Of a DNA stretch of 64,000 nt, positions 44,603 to 53,178 are shown one piece after another. Location: contig JBHHUS010000002.1 in assembly GCA_046861615.1 (NCBI GenBank), positions 1 to 64,000 of the forward strand. The letters are read 5' to 3'. The translations under genes and the position numbers were made by a program. Under the pieces are notes generated by a model, which was not told the DNA's origin, ran no database searches, and was given only the letters and a program-made list of their open reading frames with translations. The first letter of the stretch is position 1, and the number at the start of each line of letters is the position of its first letter. This DNA is from CAZNUM01 sp046861615 (lineage in GTDB: Bacteria > Fidelibacterota > Marinisomatia > Marinisomatales > TCS55).

Positions 44603-45859
44603 TTAATCCCGATCCAGGGCAAAATCCAGGTGTGAACTGTAGCCGCTGGTTTCCCCCAGTTTTTCGCCCGCCCGGCTGTACCGGATCAATTTATGGTTAT
44701 CGGCTTCCTGTACCAGGATCCCAGGTATACCGGTCCCGGGAACAACCTGAAGGTTGTAAATCTGCGGTACTGACTGATCTAAAATGACCGTCGAAACTTC
44801 TGGATGATCGTGCTGTAGATATCCGGTTTCCCAATTGGAAAAACGCTCAAGACTGCCAGTATAGTAACAATCACCAGAGAAGGGGTCCAGAGACAAATCG
44901 TGAATAAACAATTCTGTTTTGTAAAAAGAAAAGTTTCCAGCGGAGTCGACCCGGGCGATGCCTGAGGCGGTTGAGACCCAGACACCGCTACCCAGGGGAT
45001 CGGCTTCCAGCGGTCCGGGATTATCCAAATTAGTGAAGACAACACGCTCTTTGATAAGCGGGCGGGTTTTTATCATTAATAATTCATTGGTGGCACTCAT
45101 GGACACCCACAAATTTTCCGTTAATGCATTGTATGCCAATTCTGTTGCCAGCGTTAACTCCCGGTCCATATCTATCTGCCAGAGGATCGTACCAGAATAA
45201 TCGAAGGCATATAGAGTATTATCCTCTAAAACAGTGTAAAGTACTTGATTCAGGGAATCCAGCGTCAAAGCAATCGGTTCCGCCGGAAGAGGTATCATAA
45301 TCTTTGGTTTAAGCTTTGTTGTAAGCCCCAGAAAGGTTTTTTGAAAATAATCGGCCACCCATATAATCTTCTCCCCGGGGTCGTATTCTACGGACCGAGG
45401 CGAATCATACTCCCGCTCTGTGGTGATCGTTTTACCATCGTAGGAAATATTTCGAAGCTTAAATCCATACATATCGGCTACCCATACGTTTTGCGGTCCC
45501 GGGGTGAATCCTACCGGGTCGGAAATGGCACTCTGGGAAAATTCAGTGAGAGCGCGAACGGCATAATAATAAGGTTGATCATAGGTTAATCCCTGGTCAA
45601 TGAAAAACGTATTTTCCGCCATAATGGATCCTTGAATGATCAGTTCATCAGGTTCCACGCCGCGGTAAATTTCATACGCCTGAAGATGGTTCACTTCAAA
45701 AGAGTTCCAGACTAAACGGGCTGTGTCCCGCCGGGAAACAACTCTCAAACCTGTGGGTGCACCATGACTTAAATGATTTTCCGGGTCCAGAGGATTCAAT
45801 CGCTCCCGATCCTCACAGGCAGTGAATAAGGATAATAATAAGAGTACAATCGCGCGCAT
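44603..45859 (-). CDS. Lipoprotein with FN3 and NHL/propeller-like repeats
   Basis: A 418-residue lipoprotein with lipobox LFTAC (Cys15), then EDRERLNPLDPENHLS. That NPxDP segment and the following FN3-like stretch (GLRVVSRRDTARLVWNSFEV, QAYEIYRG) mirror the lipoprotein at 41.4 kb. A beta-propeller of NHL/SMP-30 type follows (~residues 125-410; VWVADMYGFKLRNISYD, IWVADYFQKTFLGL, TENLWVSMSATNELL). Binding rather than catalysis is likely. Its ATG shares one nt with the stop of the 129-residue protein gene upstream; 94 nt separate it from the CsgG-like gene. Confidence 0.82.
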   Translation of the reverse strand: MRAIVLLLLSLFTACEDRERLNPLDPENHLSHGAPTGLRVVSRRDTARLVWNSFEVNHLQAYEIYRGVEPDELIIQGSIMAENTFFIDQGLTYDQPYYYAVRALTEFSQSAISDPVGFTPGPQNVWVADMYGFKLRNISYDGKTITTEREYDSPRSVEYDPGEKIIWVADYFQKTFLGLTTKLKPKIMIPLPAEPIALTLDSLNQVLYTVLEDNTLYAFDYSGTILWQIDMDRELTLATELAYNALTENLWVSMSATNELLMIKTRPLIKERVVFTNLDNPGPLEADPLGSGVWVSTASGIARVDSAGNFSFYKTELFIHDLSLDPFSGDCYYTGSLERFSNWETGYLQHDHPEVSTVILDQSVPQIYNLQVVPGTGIPGILVQEADNHKLIRYSRAGEKLGETSGYSSHLDFALDRD

Positions 45860-46248
45860 TACGGGTAGAATGATTTCATTATTAATAAAAAACCTGTCTG
45901 CACACCCAGATAAGTCGCACTGGTATAGCGATCGTATCTACGGGCGCGGTTGTAACGGGAGTCGATCAAATCAAGATTTCCCTCTTTTAAATAGCGGTGG
46001 TAAGCTTTTTCGGCAGTAGAATGGAACTTCACTGCCGCCAAACCGGATAAGAGTACAATTCCGACTCCGCTGAAAAATTCAGCTTGGGAAAAGTGCAGTC
46101 CCATCTGGTTAGGCGTTGTCAGGAGCGTGTCGGCGTGATAATCAGGTATTTGAAATGAACCAGTGGAATTACCGGTAACCTGCCCCGGAACAAAGCTTTG
46201 GATCAAAATTAAGCAGAAGCAATATTTCTGAAACCAGTGGTTGAGCAT
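45859..46248 (-). CDS. Exported hypothetical protein with C-terminal membrane helices
   Basis: A 129-residue protein from the ATG at 46248, which follows the barrel gene's stop by one nt and gives a good signal peptide (MLNHWFQKYCFCLILIQSF). A longer reading frame exists but runs into the gene upstream. The mature part has a hydrophobic helix (FFSGVGIVLLSGLAAV), a polar AEKAYHRYLKEGNLDLID segment with YNRARRYDRYTSATYL, and a final hydrophobic stretch. The helix / A..Y..Y / D..Y / helix order also occurs at the end of the CsgG-like protein. No named family. Confidence 0.68.
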   Translation of the reverse strand: MLNHWFQKYCFCLILIQSFVPGQVTGNSTGSFQIPDYHADTLLTTPNQMGLHFSQAEFFSGVGIVLLSGLAAVKFHSTAEKAYHRYLKEGNLDLIDSRYNRARRYDRYTSATYLGVQTGFLLIMKSFYP

Positions 46249-46249
46249 T

Positions 46250-49021
46250 TTAAAAATCCCAGCCGAAGAAAAACTGGGTAAACCAGCCTTCTTGCAGTTT
46301 ACTGAAGTCGGTCCGTTTCCCAATGTCCCACCTCAGAACCGCGCCGCCAAACCGAACCCGTAAACCAAAACCCAGACTGCCGATGAATCCCTGAAAGGAC
46401 TGTTCCCAGGCATTTCCGACATCCACGAACAAGGCTCCTTCCCAGGGTCCTGTATCAACGTTGACTGACTCTGAATCCAGGGTTAGAGATCGGACTAAAG
46501 GAAAACGTAATTCCGTATTCAAAAGCACGTACTTCCGGCCGTAAATGCCATTGAACGGATAACCGCGCAATCCCCAGCTCCCGCCTATGTAAAACCGACG
46601 AACATCTTTACCATCATTAGCCAGAATCATCATTCGGTGAGCCAAGGTCAATTTACTGTTAGGATGATAATAATATCGGAAGTCTAATAAACCGGTATAA
46701 TTGTAAATTCGGGCTCTGGATAGATCAAAGGTGGGACTAACCGTTATGCGCCCGCGCCAACCGTCGATTGGTCCGATGAGTGACCACAGTGAATTATCGT
46801 GAACTAATGAAATTGTATTGGCGATTAGAGTTGCTGATCTTTGGTCGCCGGGGGCATATTTTTTCCGGGATTGCCACAGGGAAATACTCATTTCAAAACG
46901 ATCGAACACATTAATCGGTACGTTAATTCCACCCCGTACTCCCACTGTTTGTTCGTAGTAAAATGCCTGGTAGGGGTCGAAATAATCGTTCGAAAAATAA
47001 AACGCTCCCAGAGCCACATTTGAGCGCTGAGACAGATCGACAAAGGTAACCGCTACATTAAAACGGGAAAGAAATTCTGATGGAGTCTGAGCCGAATTAG
47101 AGAGCATGAAATTGAAATAGCGATTTCCCAGTATGTCTGATACGGAAATCTGCCCCCCTCCAAGGAACCCAAACTGCGGATCGAAAGCCACTGCTGTCTG
47201 GGCAATATCAAAAGTATATTTAAGTTTATAGGGCAGCGGTTTCTCGGTTACCTGGAGTGAATCTACCTCCATCGGGGATGAAATATTAGTGGTGCGTTGT
47301 TCAATCTTCCCGGGTCTATCCAGCGTTTCCAGTTCCAAATAATGAATTCTGAAACCATAATCCTGGAACATCACCAGAGCCATGCTGTCACCGGTGACCG
47401 GGATGAAATCAGTTACACCAGTATGATAATTGGTTTCTTGATATATTTCCCCTAGCTCCTCATATTCCGACTGTTGACCGATATTTAACTCCCAGATATT
47501 GTTAATGCCACTGCGATTAGAAAGAAAATGGATAATGTTTTTGTTACCCGGACCACAGCGCGGTTTAATGTTTTCATATTCATCATCGGTCACAGCTGTA
47601 ATAACACCGGTTTCATAATCCAAAAGGAACAGGTTCATGGCCGGGGCCGGAGTTACATTTCCACGGTCAGAAGAAAACAGAATTTTTTCCCCGTAGGGGC
47701 TGAAAACCGGATCCCAGTCGGCAAACTGGTCATTCGTCAAACGAATCAGAATGTCCGGTTTCACTTTCCAGAGGTAAAGGTCATTGAATCCAGAGAAACG
47801 GCTTCCACTGAAAACGACCGTTTTCCCGTCTTGCGACCAGTTTGGCGAACGGATAGACACCAGCTCTTTTTGAAACAGTTCGGCCTTCTCCACGCCAGTG
47901 TACAGATCTAAAATGACCAGTACATCTCGTCCCTGGCGTAGCGTTGGAAAAACCAGCTCACCGAATTGGTTAACAGCCATTTCTGATTGCAACAAATGGA
48001 GTGATTCATAGTCCGGTGTTCGCTCCCCTTTTAATATCAGGGTTGGCTCCCGGGACTTCAATGATTGCTGATAAATATTGGTAAATCCATCACGATTGGA
48101 CTGGTAAATAATCTGTTTTGTACTATCGCGCTTCCAATACAAAGCGGGGGCACTGTTTATTCTACCAGTTGTCAAAAGCGAATTTCCTACAGGAGGCAAA
48201 GTTTCGTTTTCAAGGGCGGCCGCGAATTTTTTCTTCAGTGACAGCGACCACTCCTGCAGTAAATCCTCGTATTTTATCCCGGTAACCTGTTCCAGAGCAG
48301 CTTCAAATGAGTCAAACTGCCAGTAGGTCTCCAGCAGTGTTAATATGGCCTCTTGACCGAACCGATTCTGGAAAAAACGAAAAAAGGACTGACCTTCCTT
48401 ATACAATAAAAATCCGCCTGTTTTATGCAACGGTTTCAGCTTATCCTGGAGAACTGCATCCCGTAGAACTGTTTCCGCCTGGTTGTCCCAGCCAATGGAC
48501 CACCATTCGGCCAATCCCTCAGTAAACCAGAGCGGCAATGACGTTGTATTCCAACGTTTTTCCTTGCGCAGATGATAGGCTACCTTTTTATTCGTAAATA
48601 CGTGGACCAGTTCATGCCGAATAACATGGTAAAAATCCCAGATTCGGCCATTGTAAGGCAATACTACCCGCCCCTTAATAAATTCAAAGAAGCCGCCAAT
48701 TCCTTCCGGAATCTGGTTGGGCAATACATTAGTCTGCCGGAACTGGACCGGGCTGGCGTACAGGATCAGGGGTATTTTTTCGTCCGGCTGATACTCAAAA
48801 AGATTCACATATTCCCGGAAAGTCTCTTCAGCAATTCCAGCTGCAGTGAAAGCGATATCCTGTTCCTCCCGGTAAAAGTAAATATTAAAATGTTCCGTCT
48901 TTAATGTTTGCCACTGAAATTGGTCGTATTGAATTTTATTACGCCCAAAATAAAATTGGCTATTGCCTGTTGCAGACAACAACAGACCCAGTAAAATGAT
49001 GCCGGAAAAAGAATGTCTCAT
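46250..49021 (-). CDS. Metallopeptidase/TolB propeller/Omp85-type barrel fusion
   Basis: A 923-residue outer-membrane protein. Signal peptide at 1-22. A gluzincin-type peptidase region at ~35-270 has RHELVHVF (HExxH, residues 136-140) and FTEGLAEWW (third ligand Glu168). A PD40/TolB propeller spans ~290-580 (SPNWSQDGKTVVFSGSR, FSPYGEKILFSSDRGN). The C-terminal barrel (~600-923) holds SWGLRGYPFNG, the (V/L)RGY motif of Omp85/BamA, and ends with Phe. It may process or insert envelope proteins. It heads an operon with the 129-residue protein, two lipoproteins and the CsgG-like protein. Confidence 0.85.
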   Translation of the reverse strand: MRHSFSGIILLGLLLSATGNSQFYFGRNKIQYDQFQWQTLKTEHFNIYFYREEQDIAFTAAGIAEETFREYVNLFEYQPDEKIPLILYASPVQFRQTNVLPNQIPEGIGGFFEFIKGRVVLPYNGRIWDFYHVIRHELVHVFTNKKVAYHLRKEKRWNTTSLPLWFTEGLAEWWSIGWDNQAETVLRDAVLQDKLKPLHKTGGFLLYKEGQSFFRFFQNRFGQEAILTLLETYWQFDSFEAALEQVTGIKYEDLLQEWSLSLKKKFAAALENETLPPVGNSLLTTGRINSAPALYWKRDSTKQIIYQSNRDGFTNIYQQSLKSREPTLILKGERTPDYESLHLLQSEMAVNQFGELVFPTLRQGRDVLVILDLYTGVEKAELFQKELVSIRSPNWSQDGKTVVFSGSRFSGFNDLYLWKVKPDILIRLTNDQFADWDPVFSPYGEKILFSSDRGNVTPAPAMNLFLLDYETGVITAVTDDEYENIKPRCGPGNKNIIHFLSNRSGINNIWELNIGQQSEYEELGEIYQETNYHTGVTDFIPVTGDSMALVMFQDYGFRIHYLELETLDRPGKIEQRTTNISSPMEVDSLQVTEKPLPYKLKYTFDIAQTAVAFDPQFGFLGGGQISVSDILGNRYFNFMLSNSAQTPSEFLSRFNVAVTFVDLSQRSNVALGAFYFSNDYFDPYQAFYYEQTVGVRGGINVPINVFDRFEMSISLWQSRKKYAPGDQRSATLIANTISLVHDNSLWSLIGPIDGWRGRITVSPTFDLSRARIYNYTGLLDFRYYYHPNSKLTLAHRMMILANDGKDVRRFYIGGSWGLRGYPFNGIYGRKYVLLNTELRFPLVRSLTLDSESVNVDTGPWEGALFVDVGNAWEQSFQGFIGSLGFGLRVRFGGAVLRWDIGKRTDFSKLQEGWFTQFFFGWDF

Positions 49022-49089
49022 GACGTCGGACGAAACTTATTCAATCCAGCATTTAAGGGAAAGAATAATAGTTTAAATCAAAATCCGGG

Positions 49090-49117
49090 GGAAATGCAAA
49101 TATTTGTAAGCATTTCC
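49090..49117. repeat. Inverted repeat between the barrel gene and the response-regulator gene
   Basis: Arms GGAAATGC and GCATTTCC (8 bp) with a 12-nt loop that itself contains AAATATTT. No clean T-tract follows on either strand, so a terminator role is uncertain. It occupies the 110-nt gap behind the response-regulator gene. Confidence 0.5.
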
Positions 49118-49131
49118 TTAAGCACTAAAAC

Positions 49132-49575
49132 CTAGTTTGAGTGGAAGTATTTATCCAGCGTCTTCTGCAAATCTTTGATTAAATAGGGCTTAGGAATGTA
49201 ATCGTTAAACGAATGGGAATCAATTTTGCCGACTACCCGTTTTTCAAAGGCTGTTACAGCAATAATCGGAGTTTTTTTAAACCGATCAGAATTCCTGAAT
49301 TTTTCCATCAGGGTTATTCCTGAAATTCCAGGCCCCAGGGCAATATCCAGTAACATCCCGTCCACCGAATTATTTTCCATTAATTCCAGTGCCTTTTCAC
49401 CCGTTTCGGCTTCTACTGCTTCATAACCTAGCCGTTTTAAGGCAAACATAATATATTGACGAGCAGAGTCAGTGTCCTCTACTACTAAAAATAAAATTCT
49501 ATTTTCCTTAGATTCCGAATGTTTACCGTTTTCTTCTGCGTTTGTCATTATTTTTTTACTTTCATGATTAATCAA
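49132..49575 (-). CDS. Single-domain response regulator
   Basis: A 147-residue receiver protein. After a 22-residue polar N-terminus, the CheY-like fold has acidic residues Glu33/Asp34, phospho-acceptor Asp77 (GMLLDIALGPG), a conserved Thr108 in VTAF and Lys129 in IPKPY. No output domain follows, so signal transfer is by protein contact or phospho-relay. It lies 25 nt after the histidine kinase gene, which is its likely partner. The start at 49575 may be replaced by the ATG at residue 10. Confidence 0.92.
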   Translation of the reverse strand: MINHESKKIMTNAEENGKHSESKENRILFLVVEDTDSARQYIMFALKRLGYEAVEAETGEKALELMENNSVDGMLLDIALGPGISGITLMEKFRNSDRFKKTPIIAVTAFEKRVVGKIDSHSFNDYIPKPYLIKDLQKTLDKYFHSN

Positions 49576-49600
49576 TTTTCATAGGTGTTTAAATCAACGA

Positions 49601-52108
49601 TTATTCCGACAATGGTAATGAAAAACAAAAACTGTTGCCCGTTGGTTTATTTGGTTCCACCCAGGCATCACCTCCATGGGCTTCAGCGATTCGTTTTACA
49701 ATCGCTAAACCCAACCCCCGACCCCGCTTGACACCATTTTCCAACTGTACATTCCGTCCAAAAACCTGTTCCCGCAGTTCGGGATCGATTGTTTTACCGA
49801 AATCTTTCAGTTTACCCACCGCACGATCCTTTTCCCGGGTTAATTCGATAATCAGTTTTTTCCCTTCACTGGCGTATTTAACCGCATTAGTCATATAATT
49901 TCGGAGAATTTCCTGGATAATCGGGTTTGCCAGCACTTCCAGTTTTTCCGGAATTCTTAGTTCCAGGTCCAAATTATGATCGTTTAAAATCTGTTTAAAC
50001 TCATTTGCCAGATCAGAAACCATTTTACTGAGGTCTAAGTTTTTCTTGGTAATTTCTTCCCCCAGAGCCAGTTGTGAGAGCGTTTTGGCATTATCTAAAA
50101 CCTGCACAAGACTAATGCTGCTGTCGCGAATCAGGCGAATGGCCTCATCATCCGGATTATCCAACATCATCATATCTGCCAGGCCCTGGATTACACCGGC
50201 AGGATTTTTTAAATCGTGACTGATCACATCCAGCAACATTTCCTTGAGAGTGTTGGAATCAGATAATTCCTTCGCCGCCTGTCGGTATTTCTTTTCCGAA
50301 AATTTTACTTTTTCGCCGGCACGTTCCCGGTTAATCGTGACTGCAATTTGTTCAGAGGTAAAAGCCAGGATTTTCAAGTCATCAACCGTATATAGTGTTG
50401 GATTTGTATAGCTCTGGAGACCAATCACACCGATTACTTCTCCTTCCGTGATAAGCGGTGCGCCCATCCATTGCTCAGAAGGAGTACCGATCAACTCAAT
50501 TTTCCCTTCCTCCGCCAGTTTATAGATGTCTTTTTTATTCAGTAATAACGGAGTTTTGATTTCAATAATGTATTCCGTTAGACCCTTTCCCGGTTTTATA
50601 TCTTCCGGCTTAGGATCTTTTTCATCAATAAAGAAGGGAAAGGAAAGTCGATTCTCTTCACGATCATAAAAGGCAATATAAAAATTGCTGGTATCTAAAA
50701 TAGTACTTAGGGCCTTGTGAATGGCTGAATATAGGTCCTCCAGATTATCGGTAGTGCTGGCGGCCCGGGAAATCTGGTAAATAACATTCTTCAACCGTTC
50801 ATCATGTTTCCGCTCAGTGACATTGTGAACCACAACCTGGGCTGCCGGGCGTCCCTCATGGGCAACGGGCAGGGCCGAAACTTCCACGTTGATTTCCTGA
50901 CCGTCATTACGGATATATTTATGTTCCACCTGACCTACATCGACACCCTTTTCAATGACTGTCCGATTACGATCCAAAACGGAATTATGATATTCTGGTT
51001 TAACGATATCCAGAAACGGTTTATTTATCATAGAATCATCATCCGGTGCTCCCAGCATATTTTTCATCGCTTTGTTCAGGAAAACAATTTTTCCATCCTG
51101 ATGAATGCAAATACCATCCGGTGAATATTCAATTAATTGGCGGTATTGCTCTTCTGATTTCTGGATCTTCTGTAATCCCTTGTGTAAACTGTTCTGTCGC
51201 CGTAATTGGTGGTAAGTCAATCCGGACACTATGAAAGCAATAATCAATCCAATAATTAACAGCCATCCCAGATAGGGATTCATGTATTGAGTCAGGAATT
51301 CAGGTTTAGGTATTAAAAAAAGTGAAAATTCGCGATTTAATACAGGATAGTAACTCTTTCCGATTATTTCAGGCAATTCTGATCCTGAAGGCATATTGGA
51401 ATAGATCTGGTTTTCTCCGGAGAAAATCTGGAGATAGTATTTTTCATCGCGAACGCGGAGCCAGGTTTGATTGAAAAATTCGTCAATTCTGAAGACACCA
51501 TTCAGATATCCTTCAACTTTACCATCCTTAATAAGCGGGAAATAAGTCGCGAAGCCTTTTCCGCCCTGCAAAAGTGTGAGGGGCGGAGTAGCTACATCTT
51601 TCCCGGTTTGTTCCGCCTGAATAAAACTCTCTGCCGCTTCAGGATGTTCGTGCAAATCCTTATTCAGAGCCTGTAAATTAGGGGATTCGGGCACCACCCA
51701 GCGTATAACACCCTGAGGGTCAATATAATTGATGGCTTGGAAACCTGGTTTTACGTCCATAAAGGATAACGCTTCTCGCGTAAAATCCTTCTGATTCTTG
51801 ACTTTATTTAAAAACCACTCCTGACGTAAATGGCGTAAAACATTGAAATAACTCTCCGTATTCTCCTGTAAACGACTGGCGATAAACCGTGCAGTGAGAT
51901 TTGTCGTAAGCTCTATTTCACCCCAATCCTCTTGCTGGATGACATTCCGAAAACCAACCGTTGCTAACAAGATAGCAAAAAAAGTTATAATTGGTACTAT
52001 TAAAAAGTGATTAGAAAAAAAAGGTGGCAAAGTATCAATTATCTGACGGTACAACTCCATCTGACCATTTTCAGTTTGAATGTTATTACTTTGCTTATTC
52101 TGCTGCAT
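49601..52108 (-). CDS. Sensor histidine kinase (CHASE-like, PAS, GAF, HisKA, HATPase)
   Basis: An 835-residue membrane histidine kinase. Two membrane helices (~35-52 and ~280-298) frame a periplasmic CHASE-like domain (~65-270; FQAINYIDPQGVIRWVVP). A PAS domain (~315-435), a GAF domain (~445-595), HisKA with His631 in VISHDLKNPAGVI, and HATPase with LRNYMTNAVKYASEG and GRGLGLAIVKRIAEAHGG follow. The kinase could sense a small extracellular ligand (CHASE) and an internal one (GAF/PAS); neither is known. A receiver protein is downstream. No regulatory site could be seen upstream. Confidence 0.93.
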   Translation of the reverse strand: MQQNKQSNNIQTENGQMELYRQIIDTLPPFFSNHFLIVPIITFFAILLATVGFRNVIQQEDWGEIELTTNLTARFIASRLQENTESYFNVLRHLRQEWFLNKVKNQKDFTREALSFMDVKPGFQAINYIDPQGVIRWVVPESPNLQALNKDLHEHPEAAESFIQAEQTGKDVATPPLTLLQGGKGFATYFPLIKDGKVEGYLNGVFRIDEFFNQTWLRVRDEKYYLQIFSGENQIYSNMPSGSELPEIIGKSYYPVLNREFSLFLIPKPEFLTQYMNPYLGWLLIIGLIIAFIVSGLTYHQLRRQNSLHKGLQKIQKSEEQYRQLIEYSPDGICIHQDGKIVFLNKAMKNMLGAPDDDSMINKPFLDIVKPEYHNSVLDRNRTVIEKGVDVGQVEHKYIRNDGQEINVEVSALPVAHEGRPAAQVVVHNVTERKHDERLKNVIYQISRAASTTDNLEDLYSAIHKALSTILDTSNFYIAFYDREENRLSFPFFIDEKDPKPEDIKPGKGLTEYIIEIKTPLLLNKKDIYKLAEEGKIELIGTPSEQWMGAPLITEGEVIGVIGLQSYTNPTLYTVDDLKILAFTSEQIAVTINRERAGEKVKFSEKKYRQAAKELSDSNTLKEMLLDVISHDLKNPAGVIQGLADMMMLDNPDDEAIRLIRDSSISLVQVLDNAKTLSQLALGEEITKKNLDLSKMVSDLANEFKQILNDHNLDLELRIPEKLEVLANPIIQEILRNYMTNAVKYASEGKKLIIELTREKDRAVGKLKDFGKTIDPELREQVFGRNVQLENGVKRGRGLGLAIVKRIAEAHGGDAWVEPNKPTGNSFCFSLPLSE

Positions 52109-52284
52109 TTAAAAAGATTCTTTATTCCGTCTTCGATTACCCTGTTAACTAGATCTGGATATTATTTTACCTGATTCTAAGTGCTTAAGAGTTTAAAGCA
52201 CTGAAATTATCAGTTCAAAATAGATTCTATTGCGATTTGTTCGGATCGGAATGTTCTTCAAAGTCAAATAAAAGTAACCTCCGA

Positions 52285-52515
52285 TTAACCGTCTAAGCTT
52301 AATAACATATTCTTTTTATTACACTTGTCAGCTTCCGACTTAGTAGAATAATCCTCAGTATAAATAACTTTGTAGGGCCGGCGGGCTTTAGTGGACCTAA
52401 CTTTACCCTGGTTGTGAATCTTCAGTCGTTTCGGTACATCACGCGAATGACCAATATAATGGAAAGGATGATCGAGCGATTTCAATACGTAGACCGTGTA
52501 CATCTTGCAATCCAT
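52285..52515 (-). pseudogene. Truncated copy of GIY-YIG nuclease-domain gene
   Basis: A 76-residue reading frame whose first ~59 residues match the downstream-copy protein at 52586-52852 exactly at nucleotide level, up to TKSEA. It then ends in an unrelated tail (DKCNKKNMLLSLDG) because the duplication ends at 52330. The C-terminal helix of the GIY-YIG fold is lost, so this is probably a non-functional copy, though the frame is open. Confidence 0.75.
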
Positions 52516-52547
52516 ACTTTAATTCAGTTGCGGAGAGAGAGGGATTC
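52330..52547 (-). repeat. 218-bp direct repeat, copy 1
   Basis: Identical by eye to 52667-52884 (offset 337). It contains the first ~59 codons of the GIY-YIG gene, its start region and the last 17 nt of a tRNA-Ser. 119 bp separate the copies. Confidence 0.9.
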
Positions 52548-52581
52548 CCTCGAAGAGGTTTCTTCGAAAGAACCCTCGATA
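52531..52581 (-). other. tRNA-Ser 3'-end remnant with 22-bp insertion
   Basis: 52531-52547 equals the last 17 nt of tRNA-Ser and 52570-52581 equals the next 12 nt inward. A 22-bp insert with a CCTC-GAA-GAGG hairpin and a TTCGAA palindrome splits the T-loop region. It lies downstream of the intact GIY-YIG gene. Only the 3' end of the tRNA is present, as in integration at a tRNA 3' end. Confidence 0.75.
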
Positions 52582-52585
52582 TGGG

Positions 52586-52852
52586 TTACCAGACTCCCCG
52601 GGATTTCAAGGTTTCACGCAGCCATTGATTCCCAGCACCCTTTTTTAAATAGTATTCTCGTTTTTGAGCTTCCGACTTAGTAGAATAATCCTCAGTATAA
52701 ATAACTTTGTAGGGCCGGCGGGCTTTAGTGGACCTAACTTTACCCTGGTTGTGAATCTTCAGTCGTTTCGGTACATCACGCGAATGACCAATATAATGGA
52801 AAGGATGATCGAGCGATTTCAATACGTAGACCGTGTACATCTTGCAATCCAT
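52586..52852 (-). CDS. GIY-YIG nuclease-family protein (intact copy)
   Basis: An 88-residue single GIY-YIG domain protein. MYTVYVLKS and HYIGHSRDVPKRLKIHN supply the core strands, the Tyr residues and the conserved Arg; YKVIYTEDYSTKSEAQKREY is the second half. Members of this UPF0213 group are short and often multi-copy in FCB genomes; nuclease activity for the stand-alone proteins is not certain. It starts 15 nt after the tRNA-Ser 3' end and ends just before a tRNA-Ser 3'-end remnant, so the gene seems to be the cargo of a tRNA-flanked cassette. The start could also be Met5. Confidence 0.85.
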   Translation of the reverse strand: MDCKMYTVYVLKSLDHPFHYIGHSRDVPKRLKIHNQGKVRSTKARRPYKVIYTEDYSTKSEAQKREYYLKKGAGNQWLRETLKSRGVW

Positions 52853-52884
52853 ACTTTAATTCAGTTGCGGAGAGAGAGGGATTC
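52667..52884 (-). repeat. 218-bp direct repeat, copy 2
   Basis: Copy 2 of the repeat at 52330-52547. It overlaps the intact GIY-YIG gene and the final 17 nt of tRNA-Ser; beyond its right end the true tRNA sequence continues. Confidence 0.9.
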
Positions 52885-52960
52885 GAACCCTCGATAGACG
52901 GGAGCACCGCCTATACCCGCTTAGCAGGCGGGCGCCTTCAGCCAGCTCGGCCATCTCTCC
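52868..52960 (-). tRNA. tRNA-Ser (anticodon GCT)
   Basis: A class II tRNA with acceptor GGAGAGA/TCTCTCC, anticodon arm CCCGC-CTGCTAA-GCGGG giving anticodon GCT (reads AGC/AGT), long variable arm, T arm GAGGG-TTCGAAT-CCCTC and discriminator G. CCA is not encoded (CAA follows). GIY-YIG genes follow its 3' end. Confidence 0.95.
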
Positions 52961-53167
52961 AAACGCTATTTTCCTTTTAAAAAAGCGGGCTGAAATTACC
53001 CCTTACTTTTTTCACTGACAAATTAAACCATTACCAGCTTCTGAAATCAATCCGAAGGAAGCTTCTCTACTTTAACAGATCAATTTTGTAAATGTGATTT
53101 GATTTGCTAAATTTATTTAACGTAAACAAATGAGAAGTATCGAATTCAGATTAATCAATCAGATATC

Positions 53168-53173
53168 AGGAGG
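53168..53173 (+). promoter_or_regulatory. Shine-Dalgarno site setting a TTG start
   Basis: AGGAGG five nt before TTG at 53179. The perfect site and spacing support the TTG as start of the small plus-strand membrane protein. Confidence 0.75.
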
Positions 53174-53178
53174 TAAAA

